Below, one piece after another: positions 52,189 through 60,580 of a DNA stretch of 64,000 bases; within the stretch, counting starts at the first letter, position 1; each line of letters opens with the position of its first letter. The notes below the pieces were generated by a model, which saw only the letters and a program-made list of their open reading frames with translations, was not told the DNA's origin and made no database searches. This DNA is from Plantibacter elymi (nom. nud.) (GTDB lineage: Bacteria; Actinomycetota; Actinomycetes; Actinomycetales; Microbacteriaceae): the NCBI RefSeq assembly GCF_900177795.1, contig NZ_FXWJ01000006.1, forward strand, positions 186,001 to 250,000. The letters run 5' to 3'. The position numbers and the translations under genes were made by a program.

Positions 52189-52431
52189 ATGAGCGAGAAA
52201 CGATCCTTTCGGGAGTCCGTGCGCGAGGCCGGTGGGCTGTACGGCTGGGTGAACGGCCGCATGTGGAAGGTGCTCGGTCCGCCGCCGCTCGGTCCGTACA
52301 ACGAGGAGCCGCTGCCTCCGGCTGCGCAATCGGGGTGCCCGATCTGCGGCCACGCCATGTCGGAGCACATCGTCGACCGCACGACCGGCCCGCGCACGCA
52401 GCTGCACTGCCCGAAGGAGCCGGCTGCCTGA
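52189..52431 (+). CDS. Small Cys-rich (zinc-ribbon-like) protein
   Basis: 80 residues. The N-terminal helix RSFRESVREAGGLYGWVNGRM is followed by a Pro-rich linker (GPPPLGPYNEEPLPP) and a C-terminal module SGCPICGHAMSEHIVDR ... LHCP, with C-x2-C, His and Cys suited to bind one metal. No family name is certain. TACACT lies 7 nt before ATG 52189 (leaderless) and overlaps the MarR operator candidate, so MarR probably controls it. Confidence 0.75.
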   Translation: MSEKRSFRESVREAGGLYGWVNGRMWKVLGPPPLGPYNEEPLPPAAQSGCPICGHAMSEHIVDRTTGPRTQLHCPKEPAA

Positions 52432-52510
52432 GGGCGATCTCCATCCGAGGTGGCAGGACGTCATCCTCCAGGTGCATGCGGGGTTCCGCCACGTCTGCTG
52501 AACTGGTGAT

Positions 52511-53548
52511 ATGTCTCAGGTCAACATTTCTCCAACGTCGCCGGTCCCGTCCACCGGCGACGCCACCTCGCGTCGCTGGCACCTCATCGACGCCCTCCGA
52601 GGGTTCGCACTCGTCGGCATCCTCTTCGTCAACGTCCCCGACATCACCCGGCTCGGCAGCGACATCCCGTTCGACCGACGACAGTCCACGCTCATGGACA
52701 CCGTGCTCGAGTTCGCGGTGCAGACGCGGTTCGTCCCCATCTTCGCCTTCCTCTTCGGGCTGAGCGCGATGCTCGTGATCCAGGGCGCCCGCCGTCGCGG
52801 CACCGGCGCGCTCGTCCCGATGCTGCTGCGTCTCGGGGCGCTGCTCCTGATCGGTGTCGCGCACGGGTTCCTCTACCCGGGGGAGATCCTCCGCGAGTAC
52901 GCGATCTGCGGGATCCTCATGCTCCCCCTCATGTTGTGGTTGCCGCGCTGGGCACTGCTCGGGTCCGGCGTCCTGCTCACGATCGCCGCCTACGCGCTCA
53001 CGGGCGGTGGGCTCGCGACCCTGCCCGGACTGTTCCTCGCCGGTGCGGGGGCGGCGGCGTACGGCTTGCCGAAGGTGCTCGACGCCGGCGGGCGGCCCGT
53101 GTGGATCACGTTCCTCGTGGCGACGGCCCTCGCCGTCCCTGCCATCGTCTGGCAGACCACCGAGCCCGGCGACCCGCGGTTCACGACCGCCGGCGGGATC
53201 GCGGGCGGGATCCTCGCCGTCGTGTACGTCACCGGATTCGCGCTGCTCTGGCAGACGCCGGTGCGTCGAGTCCTCGCAGCCGTCTTCGAACCCCTCGGCC
53301 GCATGGCGCTCACCAACTACCTCGCCGCGAGCGCCGTGTTCGCGGTCGTCGGGCTGCTCGTCCCCTTCCGGGAGATCGACGACCTGGCCGCGGTGAGCGT
53401 CGGGGCGCTCGCGCTCATCGCGGTGCAGTCGGTGCTCAGCCGGGTCTGGCTGCGGCACTTCCGCTACGGGCCGGTCGAGTGGGTCTGGCGGATGGCCACC
53501 TGGCGTCGCGTCGTCCCACTGCGGGGCGCTGCGCTGCCGGCCGCCTGA
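52511..53548 (+). CDS. DUF418 domain membrane protein
   Basis: 345 residues, about eight to nine hydrophobic helices. The N-terminal HLIDALRGFALVGILFVNV and RFVPIFAFLFGLSAMLVIQG and the C-terminal EPLGRMALTNYLAASAVF with HFRYGPVEWVWRMATW are the hallmarks of DUF418 (YeiB-like) proteins, an acyltransferase-like membrane family of unknown reaction. Ends at an inverted repeat shared with a convergent gene. The start at 52511 leaves a ~28-residue polar tail before helix 1; no clear ribosome site is visible. Confidence 0.88.
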   Translation: MSQVNISPTSPVPSTGDATSRRWHLIDALRGFALVGILFVNVPDITRLGSDIPFDRRQSTLMDTVLEFAVQTRFVPIFAFLFGLSAMLVIQGARRRGTGALVPMLLRLGALLLIGVAHGFLYPGEILREYAICGILMLPLMLWLPRWALLGSGVLLTIAAYALTGGGLATLPGLFLAGAGAAAYGLPKVLDAGGRPVWITFLVATALAVPAIVWQTTEPGDPRFTTAGGIAGGILAVVYVTGFALLWQTPVRRVLAAVFEPLGRMALTNYLAASAVFAVVGLLVPFREIDDLAAVSVGALALIAVQSVLSRVWLRHFRYGPVEWVWRMATWRRVVPLRGAALPAA

Positions 53549-53551
53549 GCA

Positions 53552-53610
53552 CTGAGTCGCCCGGAACTGCACGGTTTCGGCTCGGATTCGTGCAGATCCG
53601 GGCGACTCAG
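53552..53610. terminator. Long inverted repeat between convergent genes
   Basis: CTGAGTCGCCCGGAACTGCA-CG (53552-53573) and its inverse (53589-53610) match at 21 of 22 positions around a 15-nt loop. The right arm includes the stop codon of the NmrA-like gene. Likely a bidirectional terminator. Confidence 0.7.
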
Positions 53611-54404
53611 CGGGGCGGAAGAGAGGCGGCGGCGACCGCGACCGTGTCCGCTGGTTCGCGTCCGATCAGGGTGCGGAGGTCGTCGCCCGTGCCGTCGAGG
53701 AATCCGTGCCGGACGCCGGTGAAGATCGACATGAGCATGGCGGGCTGGAACGGCTTGATCGCGGCCCCGGCCAGCGCCGCCCGCTGCTCGGCGAGGGAGA
53801 CGGTTTGGAGTGGGACGGCCAGGCGATCGGCCACCTGCGCGGCCGTGATCGGTTCGCCGACGAGGTCGTAGCTGCGACCGACGTGGTCCGGCGGTGACAT
53901 CGCGACGACGGCTGCGGCCTCGGCGAGGTCGGCTCGTGCGACGGCGGCGAGCGCGCCGTCGCCGAACGCCGAACCGAGCGAGTCGCCCGACCACGCCAGG
54001 AGCGACCCGAACAGCTCGGCGTACAGGCCGTTCCGCAGGATCGTCCAGGACAGGCTGCTGTGCTGCAGTCGACGCTCGGTCCACCGGTGCGCGAGCGCGA
54101 ACGCGAGGTGGTCTCCGGCCGAGGTGAGGCTCGTGTACACGACGTGCTGCACCCCGTCCCGCTCGGCCGCGGTGATCGCCGTCTCGTGTCGGGCGATCAC
54201 GACGTCGTCCTCGGCTTCACCCGCCGACACGAGGACGAGCGTGTCGACCCCGACGAAGGAGACGGTGTCGGGGTCGTCGAAGTCGATCCGTCGCGCGCCG
54301 TCCTGACCGCTGCGATTGCTCGCGAGCGGTGCGGCCCCACGGGTGGTGAGCGCATCGAGGATCGCGCTGCCGAGTTGGCCGGTGGTTCCGGTGACGAGGA
54401 TCAT
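53607..54404 (-). CDS. NmrA-like NAD(P)H-binding protein, QorB-like
   Basis: 265-residue short-chain-dehydrogenase-like protein with an N-terminal Rossmann motif MILVTGTTGQLGSAILDAL (G-x2-G-x2-G), then HVVYTSLTSAGDHLAFALAH and YDLVGEPITAAQVADRL. It resembles E. coli QorB (YtfG), an NAD(P)H:quinone oxidoreductase of the NmrA group. It is divergent from an HxlR regulator, the same arrangement as qorB/ytfH, which supports this reading. ATG 54404 has GAAAGG 7 nt upstream. The 79-bp gap has a perfect GACTCG/CGAGTC palindrome. Confidence 0.86.
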   Translation of the reverse strand: MILVTGTTGQLGSAILDALTTRGAAPLASNRSGQDGARRIDFDDPDTVSFVGVDTLVLVSAGEAEDDVVIARHETAITAAERDGVQHVVYTSLTSAGDHLAFALAHRWTERRLQHSSLSWTILRNGLYAELFGSLLAWSGDSLGSAFGDGALAAVARADLAEAAAVVAMSPPDHVGRSYDLVGEPITAAQVADRLAVPLQTVSLAEQRAALAGAAIKPFQPAMLMSIFTGVRHGFLDGTGDDLRTLIGREPADTVAVAAASLPPR

Positions 54405-54432
54405 TTCAGGGCCTTTCGGTGTTCGGACTGAT

Positions 54433-54446
54433 GACTCGGACGAGTC
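54433..54446. promoter_or_regulatory. Palindromic operator candidate for the HxlR regulator
   Basis: GACTCG-GA-CGAGTC, a perfect 6+6 palindrome in the middle of the 79-bp gap between the divergent NmrA-like and HxlR genes. Confidence 0.55.
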
Positions 54447-54483
54447 TGCGTCCCCCGTTCCGGCCCCACAAGAAGGCACTTCC

Positions 54484-54897
54484 ATGTCACTCACGCACAC
54501 CGCGGTAACCGCCGACCTCGAACCCTGCGGCAAGGAGGACCACCCGGACTGCGGCATCCGGGACGTGCTCGACCGCATCGGCGACACGTGGTCGGTCCTC
54601 GTCGTCGTCGAACTCGCGTCGGGCGACCGCCGGTTCCGCGAGCTCCAGCGGGCGATCGACGGGATCTCCCAACGCATGCTGACGCTGACCCTGCGCCGAC
54701 TCGAACGCGACGGCCTCGTCGACCGGACCGTGTACCCGACGGTGCCCGCGCAGGTGTCCTACGCCCTCACCTCGTCCGGTGCGGGGCTCTCCCACCTGAT
54801 CAAGACGCTCGCCGACTGGTCGCTCGAGCAACGGCCCGCGATCGCGGCGTCGCGTTCGGCGTACGACGCCGCCCACCCGGGGCACCGCATCCGGTGA
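54484..54897 (+). CDS. HxlR family transcriptional regulator
   Basis: 137 residues. HxlR-type winged helix: CGIRDVLDRIGDTWSVLVVV, LASGDRRFRELQRAIDGISQ, RMLTLTLRRLERDGLVDRTV and the wing PAQVSYALTSSG. Two Cys (LEPCGKEDHPDC) just before the domain sit where QorR/YodB-type members sense oxidants or quinones through a thiol. Divergent from the QorB-like gene, so quinone- or aldehyde-responsive control of it is likely (inference). ATG 54484 has GAAGG 7 nt upstream. A long inverted repeat follows at 54915. Confidence 0.9.
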   Translation: MSLTHTAVTADLEPCGKEDHPDCGIRDVLDRIGDTWSVLVVVELASGDRRFRELQRAIDGISQRMLTLTLRRLERDGLVDRTVYPTVPAQVSYALTSSGAGLSHLIKTLADWSLEQRPAIAASRSAYDAAHPGHRIR

Positions 54898-54914
54898 TCG
54901 CCGTCTGGCCTCGC

Positions 54915-54975
54915 ATCGAGAGTGCTCGTTCTGCTGTGTGAAGCGCCCGGCAAGCGCAGAACGGGCACTCTCGAT
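54915..54975. terminator. Long inverted repeat after the HxlR gene
   Basis: ATCGAGAGTGCTCGTTCTGC (54915-54934) and GCAGAACGGGCACTCTCGAT (54956-54975) pair at 19 of 20 positions, the exception being a T-G wobble. The 21-nt loop is TGTGTGAAGCG onward. It ends 27 bp before the -10 of the next gene. Confidence 0.6.
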
Positions 54976-55014
54976 GGGCTGTCGCGCGACGCCTGCGCGG
55001 AGTAGCGTCGGCGC

Positions 55015-55416
55015 ATGGAGCATCCGATCGTGCACGATCCCGACGACCCGTTCGTGGAACGCATCAGGCGGTTGTGCCTCGCCTATCCGGAGGCCGTCGA
55101 GACGTTCGGCCACGGACGCCCGCGGTTCAAGGCGGGCAAGCGCGTGTTCGTGACCGTCGGGTCGGAGATGCGCATCCCGCACAGCATCACCTTCACGCCG
55201 GCCGAGGAGGAGCGCGGCGTCTGGCTCGAGGACGCACGGTTCTGGTCGCCGAAGTACGACGGCCCGTCGGGCAAGCTCGCGTTCGACGCCGGACTCGACG
55301 GCGATGACGGCCGCACGCTCGACGACGTCGACTGGGCGCTCATCGCCGAACTGATCGACACCTCGTACCGGCAGGTCGCCCTCCAGCGTCAGCTCCGCGC
55401 GCTCGACGCACGCTGA
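55015..55416 (+). CDS. MmcQ/YjbR family protein
   Basis: 133 residues of the MmcQ/YjbR (DUF419) fold, a small alpha/beta double-wing DNA-binding-like domain of unknown function. Recognised from LCLAYPEAVETFGHGRPRFK, VGSEMRIPHSITFTPAEEER and the end DVDWALIAELIDTSYRQVA (family pattern W-x3-x-E-L-I-x2-S-Y). ATG 55015 follows TAGCGT by exactly 6 nt, so the mRNA is probably leaderless. Single-gene unit between two repeats or promoters. Confidence 0.88.
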   Translation: MEHPIVHDPDDPFVERIRRLCLAYPEAVETFGHGRPRFKAGKRVFVTVGSEMRIPHSITFTPAEEERGVWLEDARFWSPKYDGPSGKLAFDAGLDGDDGRTLDDVDWALIAELIDTSYRQVALQRQLRALDAR

Positions 55417-55511
55417 CCGGGCGCGTACCCGGCCGCGGCGGCATCTCGACGGGCTCGTGTCAGACTGACGGCCGGGGGAGCGTCATCGAGACGCATCGGA
55501 AGTGGGGAGCC

Positions 55512-57038
55512 ATGAGCGACGGGGGCGCAGCCGGGACATCACCTGAGCGGGATGACGCCGAGGCGAGCGAGCTCGGAGCCGTCGTCGCGACCTCGACCGT
55601 GGCGACCTCGTCGGACCCCGAGGATGCGTCCAAGGATCCGCGGCATCCTGCCCGTCGATCGCCCCGGCTCGCGTTCCTGATCGCGTACCTCACCCGATCC
55701 CTCGACCTCGCCGTCTCGGCCGTCCTGATCGTCGCCGTCGCGGGCGTCATCACCACGCTCTTCAACATCGTCGGTACCGGCATGCGCGTCGATCAATCGA
55801 CCGGGTCGTACGGCCCGGACGCGCCGATCGTGCTCGGCGGGCCATCGGCGGCGGAGCTCTGGTACCAGATGCTCGGCTCGCTCGGCGGGTGGATCCTCGT
55901 CGCCGTGGGCGTCATGCTCGTGATCGTCCAACCGATGATGGAGGTCATCCGTCGGGCGACCCCCTCGCGTGGGCTCGCCTACTTGGGTGGCCTCGCGGCG
56001 GTCGTGGTCGCCGGGATCGGCTTCGGTGTCCTCGTGATCTTCGGGCTACCACCAGTGGGTCTGATCGCAAGTGGGCTGGTGAGCAATCTCGGAGCAGGTC
56101 TCATGTACCTCGTCTTCGGACTCATCGCCTACGGCATCCCCGTGCTGATCGTCGCCGCGCTCATCATGCTCCTCACGTTCGTCATCGGCCGACGACGGGT
56201 GCGGGTCGTCACTGCGGTGCTCGCCGGTCTCATCGTCGTCGCCGTCATCGTGGCGTCCACCGGAGCGTTCCGCCCGCCGCCCGCGCAAGACGTGGCCGCA
56301 GCGCAACGCTCCGAAGCCGTAGACGGATTCACCCGCGCGCTCGCCGACATCGACGGGATCGCCGACATCGAGGTCGTCGGTCACGGCGCGACGGTGACGA
56401 TGTCGCTCGATGCCGGCGTCGGGCAGGTGCTCGGCGCGGCCGACGCGGCGAAGCGAGCCGGAGAGGACCTCGAAGGCATCGCGATCGTCGTCATCCAGCG
56501 GGAGGCCGACCCGACTTCGCTTGCCCAGCAACAGGATCCACCACGGGGGCCGTGGCGGGTGCAGCTCGTGCCGAGCGATCAGAGCATCGACGAGATCGCC
56601 GACGAACTGCAGCGGCTGATGCTGACGGAACGGCTGCAGGTGTCGATCGCCGTCACGGAGGGTGCACCGCTCATCACCGTCTTCTCCATGGACGCTCTCC
56701 CCGCGGCGGTCCGGGAACTCCGCGGGATCTACCCGGGCGGCGCGCATTACCGTGTGCCGGAACGCTTCTCCATGGCGGACGACCCGGCCGAGCTGAGCGT
56801 GCCGATGGTCGACGCCATCCTCGCCGTCGTCGAGGCCTACCCCGGCGTCGAGATCGAGGTCAACGCCCAACCGAAGCTCTACGTGAACGACGTGACCCCG
56901 GAGGAGGCCGCAGCGATCGTCGCCATCCTGCAGGACCCGGCGCTCGCCGGAACGAGTCCGTCGGGGTACCCCGCCGACTACCAGATCCACACCTCCGGCC
57001 CCGAGGGGGACGTCTACCTGGAGGGCACCTTCGGTTGA
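55512..57038 (+). CDS. Multi-spanning membrane protein of unknown function
   Basis: 508 residues, not recognised. The N-terminal ~60 are Ala/Ser/Asp-rich and disordered. Five or so hydrophobic helices lie between ~65 and 250 (LDLAVSAVLIVAVAGVITTL; GGWILVAVGVMLVIVQPMME; GLAYLGGLAAVVVAGIGFGV; GLMYLVFGLIAYGIPVLIVA; VVTAVLAGLIVVAVIVASTG). The last ~240 residues form a soluble, probably extracellular domain with repeated short alpha/beta units (IDGIADIEVVGHGATVTMSL; DEIADELQRLMLTERLQVSI; PGVEIEVNAQPKLYVNDVTP). GGGGAG lies 2-3 nt before the ATG and GGAAG lies further upstream. Confidence 0.8.
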   Translation: MSDGGAAGTSPERDDAEASELGAVVATSTVATSSDPEDASKDPRHPARRSPRLAFLIAYLTRSLDLAVSAVLIVAVAGVITTLFNIVGTGMRVDQSTGSYGPDAPIVLGGPSAAELWYQMLGSLGGWILVAVGVMLVIVQPMMEVIRRATPSRGLAYLGGLAAVVVAGIGFGVLVIFGLPPVGLIASGLVSNLGAGLMYLVFGLIAYGIPVLIVAALIMLLTFVIGRRRVRVVTAVLAGLIVVAVIVASTGAFRPPPAQDVAAAQRSEAVDGFTRALADIDGIADIEVVGHGATVTMSLDAGVGQVLGAADAAKRAGEDLEGIAIVVIQREADPTSLAQQQDPPRGPWRVQLVPSDQSIDEIADELQRLMLTERLQVSIAVTEGAPLITVFSMDALPAAVRELRGIYPGGAHYRVPERFSMADDPAELSVPMVDAILAVVEAYPGVEIEVNAQPKLYVNDVTPEEAAAIVAILQDPALAGTSPSGYPADYQIHTSGPEGDVYLEGTFG

Positions 57039-57061
57039 GCCCCTGCCGGTAGCGTGAGGGG

Positions 57062-58444
57062 ATGACCGCCGCTCAGCCCTCCCGCCTCCAGTTCGGTGCC
57101 TTCGTGATGAACACCGGCTCCCACATGCAGCACGGCCTCTGGCGCCACCCGGAGGCGAAGCAGCACACCTTCGACGACGTGAACCTGTGGGTCGACCTCG
57201 CGAAGACGCTCGAGCGGGGTCGGTTCGACACGATCTTCTTCGCCGACGTCGTCGGGGTCTACGGCGGTGCCGGGGCGTCCTTCGACGTGAACGCCCGCGA
57301 GGGCATGCAGCTGCCGAGCAACGACCCGTCGATGCTGCTGTCGGCGCTCGCGATCAGCACCGAGCACCTCGGCCTCGCGTTCACCTCGTCGATCCTGCAG
57401 GAGCACCCGTTCACCTTCGCCCGGAAGATCTCGACGATCGACCACGCGTCCGGTGGGCGGGTCGGCTGGAACATCGTCACGAGCTTCCTCGAGAACGCGG
57501 CGCGCAACTACGGGCTCGACCGCCTCGTCGAGCACGACGAGCGGTATGCGTGGGCAGAGGAGTACGTGGCGGTCGTCGGCAAGCTCTGGGAGGGGTCGTG
57601 GGACGACGGCGCGCTCCTCGCCGACAAGGCCAGCGGCGTCTTCGCCGACCCCACCAAGGTGCACCGGATCGACCACGTCGGCGAACGGTACCGCGTGGAA
57701 GGCCCGCACCTGTCCTCGCCGTCGCCACAGCGTTCACCGCTCCTGTTCCAGGCCGGGTCGTCCGGCGCGGGGAAGGCGTTCGCCGCCGACTACGCCGAGG
57801 TGCAGTTCATGATGGCGCCCAGCATCGAAGCCGCGCGGGCGTCCGCGGAGTCGACGCGCGCGCTCGTCGCCGAGACCGGCCGCGATCCACGCGACGTCAA
57901 GTTCTGGCAGGCGATGTCGTTCATCGTGGGCAGCACCGAGGAGGAGGCGAAGCGCATCGAGGCCGAGTACGACGAACTCCTGTCGGCCGACGCGTTCCTC
58001 GCACACTCGAACCTCGGCACCGACCAGGCGACCGGGAAGCCGATCGACCCGGACACCCCGCTGAAGGACGTCGAGACCCAGGGTGGCCACAGCATGCTCG
58101 AGGCATTGAAGGCCCTCTCGCCGGACCGGGAGCCGACCGTGCGCGACCTCGCGAAGCTCACCGCGAAGCTGCGTGGCCGCGTGGTCGGGACACCGGAGCA
58201 GATCGCCGACCACCTGGCCGAGTGGCGCGCGGCCGGGATCGACGGGATCAACGTCGCCAACTGGATGATCCCGCGCTCCTACGAGGTCTTCGTCGATGAG
58301 GTCATGCCGGTGCTGCAGGACCGCGGACTCGCCCAGCGCGAGTACGCGCCGGGCACGCTCCGCGAGAAGCTCTTCGGTGCGGAGCCCACCCTCCCGGAGA
58401 CGCACCCGCTGCGCGCCTACCGGGGCGCCTTCGCCGGTCGCTGA
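57062..58444 (+). CDS. LLM-class flavin-dependent monooxygenase, NtaA/SnaA/DszA family
   Basis: 460-residue bacterial luciferase-like monooxygenase of the large-insert group (NtaA nitrilotriacetate, SnaA, DszA sulfone, EDTA monooxygenases). Motifs: FDTIFFADVVGVYGG, SILQEHPFTFARKISTIDHA, SGGRVGWNIVTSFLENAARN (hallmark), LWEGSWDDGALLADK, and SPSPQRSPLLFQAGSSGAGK (flavin phosphate region). It uses FMNH2 supplied by a separate reductase to oxygenate S- or N-containing small molecules. TAGCGT precedes ATG 57062 by 6 nt. It stands alone on the plus strand but near two related operons. Confidence 0.9.
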   Translation: MTAAQPSRLQFGAFVMNTGSHMQHGLWRHPEAKQHTFDDVNLWVDLAKTLERGRFDTIFFADVVGVYGGAGASFDVNAREGMQLPSNDPSMLLSALAISTEHLGLAFTSSILQEHPFTFARKISTIDHASGGRVGWNIVTSFLENAARNYGLDRLVEHDERYAWAEEYVAVVGKLWEGSWDDGALLADKASGVFADPTKVHRIDHVGERYRVEGPHLSSPSPQRSPLLFQAGSSGAGKAFAADYAEVQFMMAPSIEAARASAESTRALVAETGRDPRDVKFWQAMSFIVGSTEEEAKRIEAEYDELLSADAFLAHSNLGTDQATGKPIDPDTPLKDVETQGGHSMLEALKALSPDREPTVRDLAKLTAKLRGRVVGTPEQIADHLAEWRAAGIDGINVANWMIPRSYEVFVDEVMPVLQDRGLAQREYAPGTLREKLFGAEPTLPETHPLRAYRGAFAGR

Positions 58445-58454
58445 CCCACCAACC

Positions 58455-58537
58455 GCACAGCAGCAGGACATTCGCCCGAGAACCGGACGTTTCCCGTCGA
58501 AACGTCCTGCTCTCGGGCGGATGTCCTGCTGCTGTGC
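58455..58537. terminator. Very long inverted repeat after the DszA/NtaA-like gene
   Basis: GCACAGCAGCAGGACATTCG continuing to CGTTT (58455-58492) and its inverse (58500-58537) match at 35 of 38 positions around a 7-nt loop. At least one mismatch is a T-G wobble. It starts 10 bp after the stop codon; likely terminator or RNA structure. With the REP block at 58602-58706 it occupies most of the gap 58445-58827. Confidence 0.65.
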
Positions 58538-58601
58538 CGCGGGCTGCCGGCAGGTGGTCTCCGGTGTGACGTCCCGGTCCCGACCATCGAGTGACCTCCT
58601 C

Positions 58602-58706
58602 CGGTCCCTGAGCTTGTCGAAGGGCTCGTCCGGTGGGGCTGCCCTTCGACAAGCTCAGGGACCGGAGAGGCTGCGGTTCAGGGACCGCGTATGGCTCAGG
58701 GACCGG
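58602..58706. repeat. REP-like elements, inverted pair plus half-units
   Basis: GGTCCCTGAGCTTGTCGAAG (from 58603) and the inverse CCCTTCGACAAGCTCAGGGA (from 58642) face each other. Two solitary halves (TTCAGGGACCG and CTCAGGGACCGG) follow. Confidence 0.75.
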
Positions 58707-58827
58707 CTGTGTTCTGGGGTTGCATGCCGTCCGGCTCCTGCGGCCTCACCGCGCTACCCACGGCGGTCGGTGGCATGCGCCTGGGTCCCCAGGTATGGTG
58801 GCCCGCACGGAACCGAGGGAGGCTCAG

Positions 58828-59277
58828 ATGACCACAGCTACCACGATCGCTGCTCCGCATAGGGGGCCGATGCCCGCTGGTGAGGCTCGACGCATCGTCG
58901 CCTCGGCGGCCATCTCGGTCTTCGGGTCGCTGCCCTCACTGGCGTCGACACACCTGCTCGACGCCCCGGCGCTCCTCGTCATCGGGCCCCTCGGGCTCAT
59001 CATCGCCGCGGGTATCGTCGCCACGAGCGCGCGGCAGGCGCGCGTGCCGGCTGACTGGCTCGACGGTGGAGTCGTCGCCCTGCGGATCCTCGGCGCGGTC
59101 GCGCTCGTCGCCGGGGTGGTGATGTTCCTCGTCGGGCTCTTCACGTCCCCTGAGTGGGCTCTGGCGTACTGGCTGTTCGTGCCGGTGTCGGCGGGCATCG
59201 GTGTCTGGTTGTCCATGGCCGGAGCGTCACGGCTCCGACCGGACGTCGTGTCCTCTGCCGACGGGTCCGCTCGCTGA
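58828..59277 (+). CDS. Small four-helix membrane protein
   Basis: 149 residues with about four hydrophobic helices (IVASAAISVFGSLPSLAST; LLVIGPLGLIIAAGIVATSA; VVALRILGAVALVAGVVMFL; WALAYWLFVPVSAGIGVWLS) and a short polar tail. No family recognised. ATG 58828 has GGGAGG 5 nt upstream and a TATGGT -10 about 30 bp before it. Convergent with the DszC-like gene 16 bp away. Confidence 0.75.
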   Translation: MTTATTIAAPHRGPMPAGEARRIVASAAISVFGSLPSLASTHLLDAPALLVIGPLGLIIAAGIVATSARQARVPADWLDGGVVALRILGAVALVAGVVMFLVGLFTSPEWALAYWLFVPVSAGIGVWLSMAGASRLRPDVVSSADGSAR

Positions 59278-59293
59278 CACGCGCCGCGGCGGG

Positions 59294-60535
59294 CTACTCC
59301 GGCTTGGCCGTGCCGACGGCCCAGACGAAGGGCGGCGGGGTGCCGTTGATGGACCAGTCGCCGACGATGCGCGTCTTGTAGATCACGGGGTTGTGCGACG
59401 CGACCGTGCGGGCGTTGCGCCAGTGGCGATCGAGCGCGCTCGTGCGGCTGACGGCCGAGGCGCCGAGCGTGTTGAAGAGCAGGGTCGCGGACCGCGGGAC
59501 GAGCTCCGAGAGCACCACCTGCGCCTGGGCTGAACGGATCTCGGCCTCGATGTTCGCCTGCAGGTCGTCCGCGGAATCGCGGTCGCCGGCGGTCTCCGAT
59601 GCCCGCTCGATCGCCGCGGCGACCCCGAGGACGGTCTGCTTCGCGACGAACGCGATCGACGAGATCTCGCCGACGACCGCCTGGATCTGCCCGTCGTCCT
59701 TCACGAGCGGCGCGAGACCGTGCGTGTAGACGCGGGTACGGGCGCGGATCTGCTCCCCGGCGTCGCGCTCGACCGCCGCCGCGATCCCCGCGTGCACGGC
59801 GATGAGCACGTGCTGGTAGAGCGCGGTCTGGTAGCGGAACCGATCGGTGAAGGGGTGCAGCTGGTCGGCGTCGACGACGGCGTCCTCGAAGACGATCGTC
59901 CCCGTGCCGGTGAGCTGCTGCCCGAAGCCGTCCCAGTCGTCGGCGATCGTCACGCCCAGCTGGTTCGTGCGCACGAGCACGGTGACCTCGGTGTCGGGTT
60001 GGCCCTCGACGACGAGGCGCGCGGTGGCGTCCGTCCAGTCGGCGTAGATGCTGCCCGTCGTGTAGAACTTGCGGCCGTTCACGACGTAGCGGCCGTCGCG
60101 CTCGGTGACGACCGTTCCGGAGACGCCGAGCGCGCCCGAGCCGACCTCGCTCCAGGCGTTGCCGACGATCTCACCGGCGACGAACCGCTCGAGCCAGGCG
60201 GTGCGACGGTCGCTGGGGGCCGCGACCAGCTGGTCCTCGACGAGGGCGATGTGGCCACGGAAGATCTGCGGGAGGTTCGAGTCCGCCGCCGCGAGCTCGA
60301 TCAGGAGCTCGGTGAACTCCGGGAAGGTGAGTCCCGAACCGCCGAACTCGGCGGGGACCCGGAGTGCGCCGAAGCCGGCGGCAGCGAGCTTCCGCACCTC
60401 CTCGCGCGGGAGTCGGTGCTCGAGTTCGCGCTCCACGGCGCCGGCCCGGATTTCGGCGAACAGGGGCAGGAGCAGCTCGCGGGCGGCCGCGAAGCCGACC
60501 GGGCGGGCGGTGGTGGAGGTTGGTGCGGAGGTCAT
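59294..60535 (-). CDS. Acyl-CoA dehydrogenase-fold flavin-dependent monooxygenase (DszC/SfnB-like), copy 3
   Basis: 413 residues, closely related in layout to the pair at 42.8-45.2 kb. Blocks: NLPQIFRGHIALVEDQLV, IVGNAWSEVGSGALGVSG, VNGRKFYTTGSIYADWTDAT, DDWDGFGQQLTGTGTIVFED and LDRHWRNARTVASHNPVIYK. FMNH2-dependent oxygenation of an organosulfur or related substrate is expected. The gap to the next gene upstream (60536-60732) contains three REP copies, so it may be a separate transcription unit or loosely coupled to the two genes upstream. Confidence 0.88.
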   Translation of the reverse strand: MTSAPTSTTARPVGFAAARELLLPLFAEIRAGAVERELEHRLPREEVRKLAAAGFGALRVPAEFGGSGLTFPEFTELLIELAAADSNLPQIFRGHIALVEDQLVAAPSDRRTAWLERFVAGEIVGNAWSEVGSGALGVSGTVVTERDGRYVVNGRKFYTTGSIYADWTDATARLVVEGQPDTEVTVLVRTNQLGVTIADDWDGFGQQLTGTGTIVFEDAVVDADQLHPFTDRFRYQTALYQHVLIAVHAGIAAAVERDAGEQIRARTRVYTHGLAPLVKDDGQIQAVVGEISSIAFVAKQTVLGVAAAIERASETAGDRDSADDLQANIEAEIRSAQAQVVLSELVPRSATLLFNTLGASAVSRTSALDRHWRNARTVASHNPVIYKTRIVGDWSINGTPPPFVWAVGTAKPE

Positions 60536-60580
60536 CGAGTTCCGTTCCGGAGGCGGCGGTGGGCTGGTTGTGCGGTGGGC

